This document shows, one piece after another, positions 53,673-62,484 of a stretch of DNA of 64,000 nt; position 1 is the stretch's first letter, and every line of letters begins with the position of its first letter. Origin of the DNA: Mycobacteriales bacterium (GTDB lineage: Bacteria; Actinomycetota; Actinomycetes; JAFAQI01); the NCBI GenBank assembly GCA_035550055.1, contig DASZRO010000095.1, forward strand, positions 46,042-110,041, given 5' to 3'. The notes beneath the pieces were generated by a model. The model made no database searches. It had not been told where the DNA came from and was given only the letters and a program-made list of their open reading frames with translations. The position numbers and the translations under genes were made by a program.

Positions 53673-54319
53673 CAGGGGACCCGGACCGACAGCGGGATCG
53701 GGACCGAGACGCTGCGATCCCAGGGCCGCTCCCACCCGCCCAGCCGAATCAGCTGGTCGAGCACCCCGCCGGTGAACCCCCACACGAGCATTCCGGCGAC
53801 CCGGAACGCGGGCGACTCATAGCCCAGCGGGTGTTTGACCGTGACCCGGTTGGCCGGGTCGGCGAGGTCGGCGATGGCGACCCGCGAGACTGCGGCGACC
53901 TCGAGCGGGTCGACCGGCTCGACGCGGGACGGCTCGCGCCACCAGGCGAGGACGGGCGTGACGAGGTTGCGGCTGGGTGGGATCCACAACTGCGGGAGCA
54001 GCGTCAGCACGTCGACTCCGGACGGGTCCAGCCCGACCTCCTCGACGGCCTCGCGCAGCGCGGCGGCGGCCGGGCCGGCGTCGTCCGGATCGATCCCGCC
54101 GCCGGGAAACGCCGGTTGGCCGGCGTGGTGGCGCAGATCCTCGCTGCGCTGCTGGAGCAAAACGTCAGGCCCGTGGTCCCCCTCGCCGAAGAGCACCAGG
54201 ACCGCCGAGCGCCGGACACCCGGACCGGTGTCGGCGCGCAACGGCACCGGCGTGAACGCGTCGGCGTCGGCCGCGGTGGCTGCATCGGCCAGCCGCACCA
54301 GCCAGTCGGGCGCGCTCAC
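53672..54319 (-). CDS. NUDIX hydrolase, CoA pyrophosphatase type
   Basis: This 215-residue protein carries the CoA-diphosphatase version of the Nudix box, GGGIDPDDAGPAAAALREAV followed by EEVGL, preceded by QQRSEDLRHHAGQPAFPGG. It probably hydrolyses CoA or related nucleotide diphosphates. The GTG start overlaps the tlpA stop by 4 nt. It belongs to the conserved nth-tlpA-nudix-marP chain. Confidence 0.9.
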   Translation of the reverse strand: MSAPDWLVRLADAATAADADAFTPVPLRADTGPGVRRSAVLVLFGEGDHGPDVLLQQRSEDLRHHAGQPAFPGGGIDPDDAGPAAAALREAVEEVGLDPSGVDVLTLLPQLWIPPSRNLVTPVLAWWREPSRVEPVDPLEVAAVSRVAIADLADPANRVTVKHPLGYESPAFRVAGMLVWGFTGGVLDQLIRLGGWERPWDRSVSVPIPLSVRVP

Positions 54320-54918
54320 GTGACGCCGAGGTAGGTCGAGATGTCCGCACGGAGCTCGGCCGCGCTGTCGTAAGCCCCCAGGTGCACGTGCACGACTCTG
54401 CCGGACGTCCCGACAAAAGCCGTCTCCGGCGGGCCGGGCGCCTTGGCGAGATCGATGAGGAACTTCCGGTCCGGATCGCTGACCGACGGGTAGCGGACGG
54501 GTGGGCGGACCGCCGTGCCGAACGCCAGCCCGTCGCTGACGCTGTCCTCGGTGTCGATGCCGAGGAAGGTCACCCGGCCGCGGTCCTCGTCGTACACCGT
54601 CGAGAGGTACCCGGCCTCCTTGCCGCAGGGACCGCACCAGGAGCCCCACACGTTGACGACGGCCGGGCCGCGCAGCCCGGCAAGATGCACCGACGGTCCG
54701 TTCCCGAGACAGTCCAGCGTGAGGTTCGGCAAGCCGTCGGGCAGGTCGGCCGAGGACGACGCCGGGCAGGGCGCAAGCCTTGCGGCTCTGACAAGACTTG
54801 CCAGCTTCGGGCTCGGCGGGGATGAGTGACCGGTGCCGTCGCCACCCCCCGACGCCGACGCGCACCCGGTCGCCGCGACCAGTGCGGCGACCAGCAGCAG
54901 ACTGCCGCGAACCCTCAC
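54316..54918 (-). CDS. TlpA-like thioredoxin-fold lipoprotein
   Basis: This 200-residue exported protein has a lipobox at VAATGC near residue 19 and a thioredoxin fold with the active site [12 protein letters not shown]. It acts outside the membrane, probably reducing disulfides of exported proteins or c-type cytochromes. A second pair of cysteines before the fold ([14 protein letters not shown]) could be structural. The GTG start overlaps the nth stop by 4 nt. Confidence 0.91.
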   Translation of the reverse strand: MRVRGSLLLVAALVAATGCASASGGGDGTGHSSPPSPKLASLVRAARLAPCPASSSADLPDGLPNLTLDCLGNGPSVHLAGLRGPAVVNVWGSWCGPCGKEAGYLSTVYDEDRGRVTFLGIDTEDSVSDGLAFGTAVRPPVRYPSVSDPDRKFLIDLAKAPGPPETAFVGTSGRVVHVHLGAYDSAAELRADISTYLGVT

Positions 54919-55631
54919 GCAGTCGGGTTCGTCTGCGACGGTGACTTGAGCAAGCGCTCGGCCAGCACCGGGTCGGTGGGCCCGAGACCGTACGACGGGC
55001 ACAGCTTCGCCAGCGGGCAGGCGCCGCACGCCGGCTTCCGGGCGTGGCAGGCCCGCCGACCGTGCCAGATCATGCGGTGCGACAGCCCGGTCCAGTCCGC
55101 CTTGACGAACAACGCCCCCACCTCGTGCTCGACCTTGACCGGGTCCTCCTCGGTCGTCCAGCCGAACCGGCGGGACAGCCGGCCGAAGTGGGTGTCGACC
55201 GTGATCCCCGGGATCCCGAAGGCGTTGCCGAGGACCACGTTGGCGGTTTTGCGGCCCACCCCGGGCAGCTTGACCAGCTCGTCCAGCTTGGCCGGCACCT
55301 CTCCGGCGTACTGCTCGTCGAGCGCTTGCCCCAGCTTGATCAGACTGTCGGTCTTGGCCCGGAAGAAGCCGGTGGACTTGATCATCGTCTCCAGCTCGGC
55401 GCGCTCTGCGGCGGCGTAGTCCTTCGCCGTCGGGTAGCGCCGGAACACCGCCGGAGTGACGGAGTTGACCATCTTGTCGGTGCACTGCGCCGAGAGCACC
55501 GTCGCGACGAGAAGCTGGAGCGGCGAGGCGAAATCGAGCTCGCAGTGGGCGTCCGGATAGGTCGCTTTGAGTACTTTGTCCATGCGGCGGGCCCGGCGTA
55601 CCAATGCGGTACGGGACTCCTCTGTCGGCAC
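54915..55631 (-). CDS. nth: endonuclease III
   Basis: Nth is a DNA glycosylase/AP lyase that removes oxidised pyrimidines in base-excision repair. The 238-residue protein has the helix-hairpin-helix with catalytic Lys in [14 protein letters not shown], catalytic Asp in [12 protein letters not shown], and the four-cysteine [4Fe-4S] loop C-x6-C-x2-C-x5-C in [17 protein letters not shown]. It is the first gene of the nth-tlpA-nudix-marP unit, divergent from the RsiG-like gene. Confidence 0.96.
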   Translation of the reverse strand: MPTEESRTALVRRARRMDKVLKATYPDAHCELDFASPLQLLVATVLSAQCTDKMVNSVTPAVFRRYPTAKDYAAAERAELETMIKSTGFFRAKTDSLIKLGQALDEQYAGEVPAKLDELVKLPGVGRKTANVVLGNAFGIPGITVDTHFGRLSRRFGWTTEEDPVKVEHEVGALFVKADWTGLSHRMIWHGRRACHARKPACGACPLAKLCPSYGLGPTDPVLAERLLKSPSQTNPTA

Positions 55632-55686
55632 CCCGCGACTCTACGGCGCGGGCCTGACCTCGCTTTTCATAGGCCAGAGGAGTGAC

Positions 55687-56283
55687 GTGGGTCGCACTCC
55701 TATTAAGGGCCAGCAAGATCACGCCGATGCGCCAAAGGAAGCTGCGGAGAGTGAGGAAATGCCGAATCGGCCCACGGCGGACCGAAAAACGCCGCCCGAA
55801 CGGGACCCGCAGTTCGCCCATCTCGACCTGGGCGGGCTGCGCGAGTACCGCGCGACCCTGACCCATGAGGAGAGTCGGGTGTCGTACTGGCGTCGCATCA
55901 TCCAGGCTCGGCTCGACATCGTCACGACCGCTCGAGACAGCGGCTCCGCCACCGTCGACGACCTCCGCGGCGTGTTCGCCGAGCGCGCTCCCAGCACCCG
56001 CCGCACCGCCCTGGTCTCGGTCATGCCGGTCGACGACATGCCGCCGTTGCCCGACCTCGCCGAGCTGTGGTCGCGCGAGCCCGACCCGATCAACGACGCC
56101 CGCAACGTGACGCTGATCGAAGACCTGACCAGCGCCGAGCAGCAGCTCTCCGCCTACCGCGCCGCCCTGCACCGTCAGCTGGCGGCGGCCACGAGCGAGC
56201 TGATCGCCCGCTACCGGGAACAGCCCGACCTGTGCCTGTCGGCCCTGCCGGTCGCTCCGGGCGCGAACCGCATCTCCATCTGA
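55687..56283 (+). CDS. RsiG-family anti-sigma factor (c-di-GMP-binding type), second motif degenerate
   Basis: The 198-residue protein has two long helices resembling Streptomyces RsiG, which traps the sigma factor WhiG when bound to c-di-GMP. RsiG carries the motif E-x3-S-x2-R-x3-Q-x3-D on each helix. Here the first is complete: Glu62, Ser66, Arg69, Gln73, Asp77. The second keeps Glu151, Ser155 and Arg158 but has His162 and Ala166 in place of Gln and Asp. The GTG at 55687 has GAGGAG just upstream; ATG 55759 is the alternative and keeps both helices. It lies between nth and crp. No whiG is in the window. Confidence 0.75.
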   Translation: MGRTPIKGQQDHADAPKEAAESEEMPNRPTADRKTPPERDPQFAHLDLGGLREYRATLTHEESRVSYWRRIIQARLDIVTTARDSGSATVDDLRGVFAERAPSTRRTALVSVMPVDDMPPLPDLAELWSREPDPINDARNVTLIEDLTSAEQQLSAYRAALHRQLAAATSELIARYREQPDLCLSALPVAPGANRISI

Positions 56284-56391
56284 GACAGCGATCAGCCGGC
56301 TTGCGCCCAGGGCGCAACGGTGTGGCACGCGGTCGCAGATGTGAGGCAGACTCCTGCGCAGGCACGACGGCGCAGGCGCGGAGGAGGTCCG

Positions 56392-57066
56392 GTGGAAGGC
56401 GTACTCGGCTCGGTGCCGCTGTTCGCGGCGCTCGATGCCGACTCCGCGGCCGCGCTGGAGAAGATGCTCACCACCCGCAGCGTGGGCAAAGGACACATCG
56501 TCTTCAGCGAGGGCGATGACGGCGATCGGCTGTTCATCGTGCTCGACGGGAAGGTCAAGATCACCCGGGCGTCCATGGACGGTCGGGAGAACCTGATCGC
56601 CGTGCTCGGCACCGCCGAGATGTTCGGCGAGCTGTCGCTGTTCGATCCGGGCCCACGCACCGCGAGTGTCTCCGCCGTCACCGACGCGACGCTGGCCTCA
56701 CTCGACCACGACGACCTCAGACCGCTGCTGCTCGAACGTCCCGGCGTCGCCGTCGAGCTGTTGCAGGCGCTCGCGCAACGGCTGCGACGCACGAACGAGG
56801 CGATGGCCGATCTGGTCTTCACCGATGTCCCCGGTCGCGTCGCGAAGGCCCTGCTCGACTTGGCGGACAAGTTCGGCGTGGTGGAAGCCGACGGCACTCG
56901 GGTGCGCCACGACCTCACCCAAGAAGAGCTCGCGCAGCTCGTCGGCGCGAGCCGCGAGACGGTGAACAAGGCGTTGTCGGAGTTCGCCCATCGCGGCTGG
57001 CTGCGCATCGAAGGCCGCAGCGTGTTGCTGCTGGAACCCGAGCGCCTCGCCCGTCGCGCCAGGTAG
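56392..57066 (+). CDS. crp: Crp/Fnr-family transcriptional regulator (cAMP receptor protein)
   Basis: This 224-residue protein is the same length as mycobacterial Crp. The cyclic-nucleotide-binding domain has the phosphate cassette MFGELSLFDPGPRTASVSAV with the Arg-Thr pair that contacts cAMP. The C-terminal winged helix has LTQEELAQLVGASRETVNKAL. There are no Fe-S cysteines, so it is the cAMP type rather than Fnr. The GTG start has GAGGAGG 4 nt upstream. It is 108 nt from the RsiG-like gene and 2 kb from a class III cyclase that could make its ligand. Confidence 0.94.
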   Translation: MEGVLGSVPLFAALDADSAAALEKMLTTRSVGKGHIVFSEGDDGDRLFIVLDGKVKITRASMDGRENLIAVLGTAEMFGELSLFDPGPRTASVSAVTDATLASLDHDDLRPLLLERPGVAVELLQALAQRLRRTNEAMADLVFTDVPGRVAKALLDLADKFGVVEADGTRVRHDLTQEELAQLVGASRETVNKALSEFAHRGWLRIEGRSVLLLEPERLARRAR

Positions 57067-57112
57067 CGCTCAGCGTCCCATCGGGGCCGCGGCGCCGATG
57101 ACTCCCGACGAT

Positions 57113-57128
57113 TGAGTAGTCGTACTCA
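57113..57128. promoter_or_regulatory. inverted repeat TGAGTA-N4-TACTCA upstream of the desaturase
   Basis: Two 6-bp arms (57113-57118 and 57123-57128) lie 35 nt before the desaturase ATG, next to where its -35 region would be. The size is typical of a TetR-type operator. Repression by a fatty-acid-responsive regulator is an inference. Confidence 0.5.
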
Positions 57129-57150
57129 GGCTGACCGGTCGGCTGCCGCG

Positions 57151-57156
57151 AATAGT
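57151..57156 (+). promoter_or_regulatory. candidate -10 element (AATAGT) for the desaturase
   Basis: AATAGT is followed by 7 nt and the ATG at 57164; no ribosome-binding site is visible, so a leaderless transcript is possible. Confidence 0.35.
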
Positions 57157-57163
57157 CGACGGC

Positions 57164-58258
57164 ATGGAGCTCACCGTCTCGATTCGCCGCCGTGCCAGCC
57201 GTCGCCAGCCTGCTCGCAAGCCCACCGCCCGGCGGGAGGCCTGGCGCGGATGGGCCGGGTACGCCGCCGCCGTCCACCTGCAGCTGCTGGGCCTGGCCGT
57301 GCTGCGACTCGGTCCAGGCCTCGTGGTCGCCCAGGTCGTCGTACTCGCCGCGACCCTCGCCTCCGCACTGCTGTCGGTCGTGCACGATGCGGGCCACAGC
57401 GAGTTCTCCCGCCGCCCGTGGGTGAACGTCGTCGCGGCGCAGACCGCGGTGCCGATGGGCCTGTGGATCGGTCAGTACCGGGTCAAGCACCGGGTCCACC
57501 ACAGCCAGGCCAACGTGTACCCCGTCGACGAGTCGACCACGCCGCACCCGCTGTTGCGGGTGCACCCGCTGTCCGCGCTGCGGCCGTGGCACCGCCTCCA
57601 GCACCTGTACGCGCCCGCGCTGTACGCACTTGCCTGGGTGGGTGATCTGCGCAGCCAGGTCCGGTACCTGCTCAGCGGGCGAGCCGGGGACACCGTGACC
57701 GGCACGCTGCGGTCACGAGCGTCGTCCTACGTCGCGGAGAAGGCGCTCACCGTCGCGCTGTTGCTGCCGTACGTCGCACTCGCCGGCGCGGCACGGTCGC
57801 TGACGATCGGGGCCGCGGTGCTGGGCCTGGCGTCGCTGTTCGCCGCGCTCGTCTTGATCGGCGGGCACGTCAACGTCGGCCTGGCTGACACGCCGGACGC
57901 TGCGTTCGTCGAGCGGATCTTCGCAACGACCGCGGCGTTCTCCACGACCTCGCCCTGGATGCGCCGGCTCACCGGCGGCCTGACCCACCACCACGTTCAT
58001 CACCTGCGCGCGCACGCGCCTCGGTCAGCGTTCGACTCGCTCCACCGCGAGCTGGTCGTGTCGACCGCCGAGCAGCATCAGCTTTCGCTCGTGGAGTTCC
58101 CTTCGCTCGGCGCGCTGGTCGTGGGGCACTTCCGGCGGTTGCGCGAGCTCGGGGTCGACCCGGCCGCGGTCGCAACGACGTCGGGTCACTCAGCGAGGCA
58201 GGGCGGACAGCGCACGCTGCGAGGCGGCAAGCTCGCCACGCATCTCGGTCGCGCCTGA
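57164..58258 (+). CDS. membrane fatty acid desaturase
   Basis: This 364-residue di-iron membrane enzyme has three histidine boxes: HDAGH at 74-78, HRVHH at 109-113 and HHHVHH near 275. Hydrophobic helices surround them. It probably inserts a double bond into acyl chains of membrane lipids. The N-terminus is strongly basic. A palindromic operator-like site and a -10-like box precede it. The last 23 codons overlap tail-to-tail with the convergent cyclase gene over 69 nt. The overlapped C-terminus is rich in Gly, Arg and Ser and looks unconserved. Confidence 0.88.
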   Translation: MELTVSIRRRASRRQPARKPTARREAWRGWAGYAAAVHLQLLGLAVLRLGPGLVVAQVVVLAATLASALLSVVHDAGHSEFSRRPWVNVVAAQTAVPMGLWIGQYRVKHRVHHSQANVYPVDESTTPHPLLRVHPLSALRPWHRLQHLYAPALYALAWVGDLRSQVRYLLSGRAGDTVTGTLRSRASSYVAEKALTVALLLPYVALAGAARSLTIGAAVLGLASLFAALVLIGGHVNVGLADTPDAAFVERIFATTAAFSTTSPWMRRLTGGLTHHHVHHLRAHAPRSAFDSLHRELVVSTAEQHQLSLVEFPSLGALVVGHFRRLRELGVDPAAVATTSGHSARQGGQRTLRGGKLATHLGRA

Positions 58259-61200
58259 CAGCGCAGCCGCCTGCCGCACGGCGTACCTCGCCGCCGGCAC
58301 GTCGCCCGCCGCAGAAAGGCACGCGCCGAGCACCCGCAACGCGACGATCCTCGATCGCACGTCCTGCGCGGGCTGCGCCATCGCCTGCTGAGCCACGTCG
58401 AGCGCCTCAGCGGTCTCACCGAGCTCCAGCAGACAACCGGCGAGGTGAGCCAGCGCCTGTCGCCGCGGGAAGGCGAGCGAGGCATCGACGACGACCTGCG
58501 CCTCGCGGAGCAAGCCCACCGCCTCCTGGGTCTGGCCTCGTGCCCGGAGGGCCTGCGCCAGCAGCACCCGAAGACTGACCAGCGCGCCCGGCTGGAGGTC
58601 GAGGCCTTCGGCGCGCTCCAGGGCAGACCGGGCGGCGCTCTCGGCCGCGTTGGCGTCACCGAGGTCGAGGCGGCAGTAGCCGATGCTCACCGTCGCGAGC
58701 GTCGCGGGCAGCGGGTTGCGCGCCCGGCTCGCGAGCTCGACCGCCTGCTCGAGCCGCCGGATCGCCTTGCGCTGGCGTCCCGCCCCGCGCAACGCCGCCG
58801 CTGAGGCGATGGAGGCCATGCACTGGCCCCATGTGTCGCCCAGCTCGGCGAAGATGTCGTACGCCGCGGCCGCCTCGTCGAGCGCCGTGGTGATCAGCCC
58901 GAGCTCGGCGGCCGCCAGGCCGTCGATCGTGAGGCAGGCCGCAACTCCCCACGTGTCGCCGATCGCCTCACCCAGCGGGAGCAGGCTCTGCGCGAGCTCG
59001 CGCGCCTCGGCCAGCCGCCCTTGCAGCAACCGGATGAAGGCCTCGGTCCCGGCACACCACGACAGACCACCGTCGTCGTCGAGACTGGCGAACACCGCTC
59101 CCGCGGCGCGCAGCTGCTGCTCGGCGAGTCCGTAGTCGCCGCGAGTCGTGGCGCTCCAGGCGAGGTGTTGCAGAGCCCAGCCGGCGCCGCGGCGGTCGCC
59201 CACCCGCTCGGCGAGCGCGAGCGCCTGTCCGAACCGCTCCTCGGCGGAGGTCAGTCGAGCAGCCAGGAAGTCCATCATGCCGAGTTGGCGCAGCGCCTCG
59301 CCGGTCACTCGGTCGTGGCCGGACTCACTCGCGGCGGCCAGTGCGGTCACCAGGGCACGGGTGGCGCGGTCGTCCTCGCCGCGGCGTCGCAGGATGTCGC
59401 CGTGCACGACGAGCGCGGTGGCTCGCAGCCGCTGGTCGGTCGAGGCGAGCGCGAGGTCGAGGTCGCGCTCGGCGTCGTCGAGCCGGTGTAGTGCAGCTTT
59501 CGCTGCGGCGCGACGCACCAGTGCCCGTGCGATCGCGGGCTGCGGCACGCCGTCCCCGGCCAGGTCGACCGCGCGAGTGAGCAGGGACTCCGCGCGCATG
59601 TTGTCGTCGCGCGCCAGTGCCGACTCACCGAGTCGATCCAGCGCGCCGAAGCCCACCTCGCGCGCCGACCAGGCGGCGTCCACCGCGGGCAGGTTCATCT
59701 CGGCGGCCAAGGCCACCGCTTGCTCCGCCTGCGCTGCCACGAACGTGTCGGTGTCGGCGGCTGACCACTGGAGGCCGTCGATCGCCCAACGCGCGACCGC
59801 GGCATGCCGCCGGGCGCGTTCGCCTTTGGGGATCCCGGCGTACGCCACGTCGCGGGCGAGTGCGTGGGTGAAGACGAACTGCGGCGCGGCTTCCGAACCG
59901 TCGGAGACCGGCCGCACGATGCCGCGCGACACCAACTCGTCGAGCCCGCTCGCGACCGGATCGGCCTCCTCGCTGTCCACCGGGCTGAGCGCACGAAGCA
60001 TCCCGTAGGTGAACCGGTTGCCGACCACGGACGCCTCGCGTACCAACGTTCGCGCCGCCGGCGAGAGCCCGTCGATGCGTGCCGCGAGCACCGCCTGAAC
60101 CCCGGCGGGCAACACCTGGCGCGGGAGCTCGCCGACCAAATGCCAGCCGTCGCCTTCGCGACGGAGCAGACCGCGGTCGACCAGCAGGTGAAGCAGCTCG
60201 GCCAGGAAGAACGGGTTGCCCTGGGCGCGGCCCAGCAGCAGGTCGCGGGACCCGGGGTCGAGCTCGGCGCCGTCGAGGTAGGCGCGCAGCAGCCGCTCGC
60301 TCGCCGCATCGTCGAGCGGCGACACCGGCAACAGCTCCGGGTCCGGCAGCCGCTCCCACCAAGGGCTGCTCAACAGGTCGGGCCGCCCGACGGTCACGAA
60401 CATCACCGCACCTGTGATTTCGGATGCGAGGTCCGCCAACGACCGCAGCAGATCGCCGACGGCCCAGTGGGCGTCGTCCATGACGAGCACCAGCGGGCCT
60501 TCCGCGGCGAGTGCGCGAAGCACGCTGCCGACCGCTTCGACCATCGGATCGCGGGAGACCTCTACGCTGCCCGGGGTCGCGGTGTCACGCGGGCCGATCG
60601 GACCCCACTCCACCAGCCCGAGCAGCGCCAGGAGGCGGTCGACCGCCTGGCTGCTGATCGGCCGCCCTTCCGCGAGGCCGCCGATGCGGGCGACGGTACG
60701 CCGAACTCGGCCGACCGCGGTCTCGGTGTCGTCGTCTTCGACGATGCCGAACGCGGTGCGCATCCAATCGGCGAGCGGGGACAGCTCCCGACGCTCGCCG
60801 TATGGTGCGCAGCGGCCCCACAGCACCCGGACCGCGGGAAGCTCGCCGGCAAACTGGGCGAGCTCGGCCGCCAGCCTCGTCTTCCCAACGCCGGCCTCGC
60901 CGGTCAGCACCACCGACGCCGGCTTCTCCCGCTCCACGACGTCGAGCGCGCGACCGACCAAACGTCCGAACTCCGCGTCGCGGCCGATGAACGGCGCCTC
61001 TTCGCCGAGTCCGATCCGCGCGGCGCCCGGCGGACGGAGCCCGACCAGCTCGTACGCCGGTACCGGCTCCCGCTTGCCTTTCAGGCGCAGCGGTTGCAGG
61101 GCCCGCCACGACGCGATCGACATGGTCGCGAGTGCCGTCGAGCGCCCGGCGTACACGGCCCCTACGCTCGCCGCGTCGGACAGCCGCGACGCCGTGTTCA

Positions 61201-61696
61201 CCGTGTCGCCGACGACCGTGTAGGACAACGACGCCTGGATGCCGGCGAGGACCTCACCGGTGTTCAGTCCGACGCGAAGCCCCATCCGGCGGCCGCCACC
61301 GGACTCCTCCTCCATCACGCGACGGACCGCGGCCTGCATGTGCGCGGCCGCGCGCACCGCGCGCTCGGTGTCGTCCTCGTGTGCGGTCGGCGCGCCGAAG
61401 ACGGCCATGATGCCGTCACCGGTGAGCTTGTCGATCGCGCCGCCGTGGTCGGTGACGGATTTGCCGAGGACGCCGAGCACGTGGTCGATGACCACGCCGA
61501 CCCGTTCCGGGTCGACCTCTTCCGCCCACGCCGTGAAGTCCGACAGGTCGCCGAACAGGACGGTGACGATGCGGCGTTCTGCCGTGGTCTCGGCCGCAAG
61601 CTCCGAGGTGTCGAGCAGTGCGCCGCAGGAGTAGCAGAAGCGGGCCGCGGACACCGTAGGCGTGCCGCAGACCGGGCAGGTGAGGGGCGCGTTCAT
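58190..61696 (-). CDS. adenylate/guanylate cyclase with AAA ATPase and TPR domains
   Basis: This 1168-residue multidomain signalling protein starts with a zinc ribbon (Cys7, Cys10, Cys21, Cys24). A class III cyclase domain follows, with both metal aspartates (Asp50, Asp94), Lys90 and Asp164 for base selection, and Asn167/Arg171 for transition-state stabilisation, so it should be active. An AAA/STAND-type ATPase comes next (GEAGVGKT at 266-273, Walker B LVLVMDDAH), then ~600 residues of TPR-like helices. LuxR or SARP domains are absent. It probably links ATPase-driven sensing to cAMP. The crp gene is 1.1 kb beyond its 3' end. Confidence 0.92.
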   Translation of the reverse strand: MNAPLTCPVCGTPTVSAARFCYSCGALLDTSELAAETTAERRIVTVLFGDLSDFTAWAEEVDPERVGVVIDHVLGVLGKSVTDHGGAIDKLTGDGIMAVFGAPTAHEDDTERAVRAAAHMQAAVRRVMEEESGGGRRMGLRVGLNTGEVLAGIQASLSYTVVGDTVNTASRLSDAASVGAVYAGRSTALATMSIASWRALQPLRLKGKREPVPAYELVGLRPPGAARIGLGEEAPFIGRDAEFGRLVGRALDVVEREKPASVVLTGEAGVGKTRLAAELAQFAGELPAVRVLWGRCAPYGERRELSPLADWMRTAFGIVEDDDTETAVGRVRRTVARIGGLAEGRPISSQAVDRLLALLGLVEWGPIGPRDTATPGSVEVSRDPMVEAVGSVLRALAAEGPLVLVMDDAHWAVGDLLRSLADLASEITGAVMFVTVGRPDLLSSPWWERLPDPELLPVSPLDDAASERLLRAYLDGAELDPGSRDLLLGRAQGNPFFLAELLHLLVDRGLLRREGDGWHLVGELPRQVLPAGVQAVLAARIDGLSPAARTLVREASVVGNRFTYGMLRALSPVDSEEADPVASGLDELVSRGIVRPVSDGSEAAPQFVFTHALARDVAYAGIPKGERARRHAAVARWAIDGLQWSAADTDTFVAAQAEQAVALAAEMNLPAVDAAWSAREVGFGALDRLGESALARDDNMRAESLLTRAVDLAGDGVPQPAIARALVRRAAAKAALHRLDDAERDLDLALASTDQRLRATALVVHGDILRRRGEDDRATRALVTALAAASESGHDRVTGEALRQLGMMDFLAARLTSAEERFGQALALAERVGDRRGAGWALQHLAWSATTRGDYGLAEQQLRAAGAVFASLDDDGGLSWCAGTEAFIRLLQGRLAEARELAQSLLPLGEAIGDTWGVAACLTIDGLAAAELGLITTALDEAAAAYDIFAELGDTWGQCMASIASAAALRGAGRQRKAIRRLEQAVELASRARNPLPATLATVSIGYCRLDLGDANAAESAARSALERAEGLDLQPGALVSLRVLLAQALRARGQTQEAVGLLREAQVVVDASLAFPRRQALAHLAGCLLELGETAEALDVAQQAMAQPAQDVRSRIVALRVLGACLSAAGDVPAARYAVRQAAALSGATEMRGELAASQRALSALPR

Positions 61697-61708
61697 CGGT
61701 GGAGACGG

Positions 61709-62482
61709 TCAGCCGCTGTCGCGGAGGTAGTCGAGCTGGGCCCGCACCGACAGCGTGGCGAACGGCCACAGCGACTCGTCCACGTCGGCGTACACCCGGC
61801 GTACGACCTGGTCCTCGGTCTCGTCCCCGGCCGCCAACGCGGCTCTCACCTGGTCGAGCCGCTCGATGCGGTGCGCCAGGTAGTAGTCGAGGACGGCGAT
61901 CGGCTCGTGCAGCACCGGGCCGTGCCCCGGCAGGATCACCTCGATGTCGCCGCCGACGATGTCGCGCAGGCGTTGCAGCGAGGTGAGGTAGTCACCGAGG
62001 TGCCCGTCCGGGTGGGCGATGACCGCGGTGCCGCGGCCGAGCACGGTGTCTCCGGTCAGCAGCGCGCGGTCGGACTCGAGCACGAAGCTCACCGAGTCGC
62101 TCGAGTGGCCCGGGGTCAGCACGGTCAGCCAGTCCAGGCCGGCGAGTGCGGTACGACCGGGATGATCGGGGATGGGGTCGGCACCGATGCACAGCGCCGC
62201 GTCGCGGGCGATGACCGGCGCCCCGGTGATCTCGTGCAGCTGCGGCGCGCACTCGCCGTGGTCGAAGTGCCCGTGGGTCAGCACGATGGCCTCGATGGCA
62301 CCGAGCTTCGCGATCTCCTCGACGTGACCGTTTTCGACGGGGCCGGGGTCGATCACGACCGCCCCGCCGTCGCCGTCGGGCGCGCGGAGCACCCAGGTGT
62401 TGGTGCCGTCGAGCGTCATCGGACCAGGGTTGGGCGCCAGCAGTCTCGAGGCGCTCGACGTCACGGCTTCGAGGGTGGACAT
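61709..62482 (-). CDS. MBL-fold metallohydrolase
   Basis: The 257-residue protein has the metallo-beta-lactamase metal motif HGHFDH as His70, His72, Asp74, His75, and further ligands in TPGHSSDSV and LPGHGPVL. The C-terminal region contains the segment RVYADVDESLWPFA, as in LACTB2-like hydrolases and the M. tuberculosis Rv3677c type. The substrate is unknown; RNA ends or thioesters are possible in this branch. It lies 12 nt upstream of the cyclase gene on the same strand and 2 nt downstream of a nudix gene. Confidence 0.91.
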   Translation of the reverse strand: MSTLEAVTSSASRLLAPNPGPMTLDGTNTWVLRAPDGDGGAVVIDPGPVENGHVEEIAKLGAIEAIVLTHGHFDHGECAPQLHEITGAPVIARDAALCIGADPIPDHPGRTALAGLDWLTVLTPGHSSDSVSFVLESDRALLTGDTVLGRGTAVIAHPDGHLGDYLTSLQRLRDIVGGDIEVILPGHGPVLHEPIAVLDYYLAHRIERLDQVRAALAAGDETEDQVVRRVYADVDESLWPFATLSVRAQLDYLRDSG

Positions 62483-62484
62483 GC

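Noticed and set aside
56300..56391. Crp autoregulatory site upstream of crp
   Set aside because: GTGTGGCAC and GTGAGG motifs are present but they do not form the TGTGA-N6-TCACA palindrome, so I cannot support a site.
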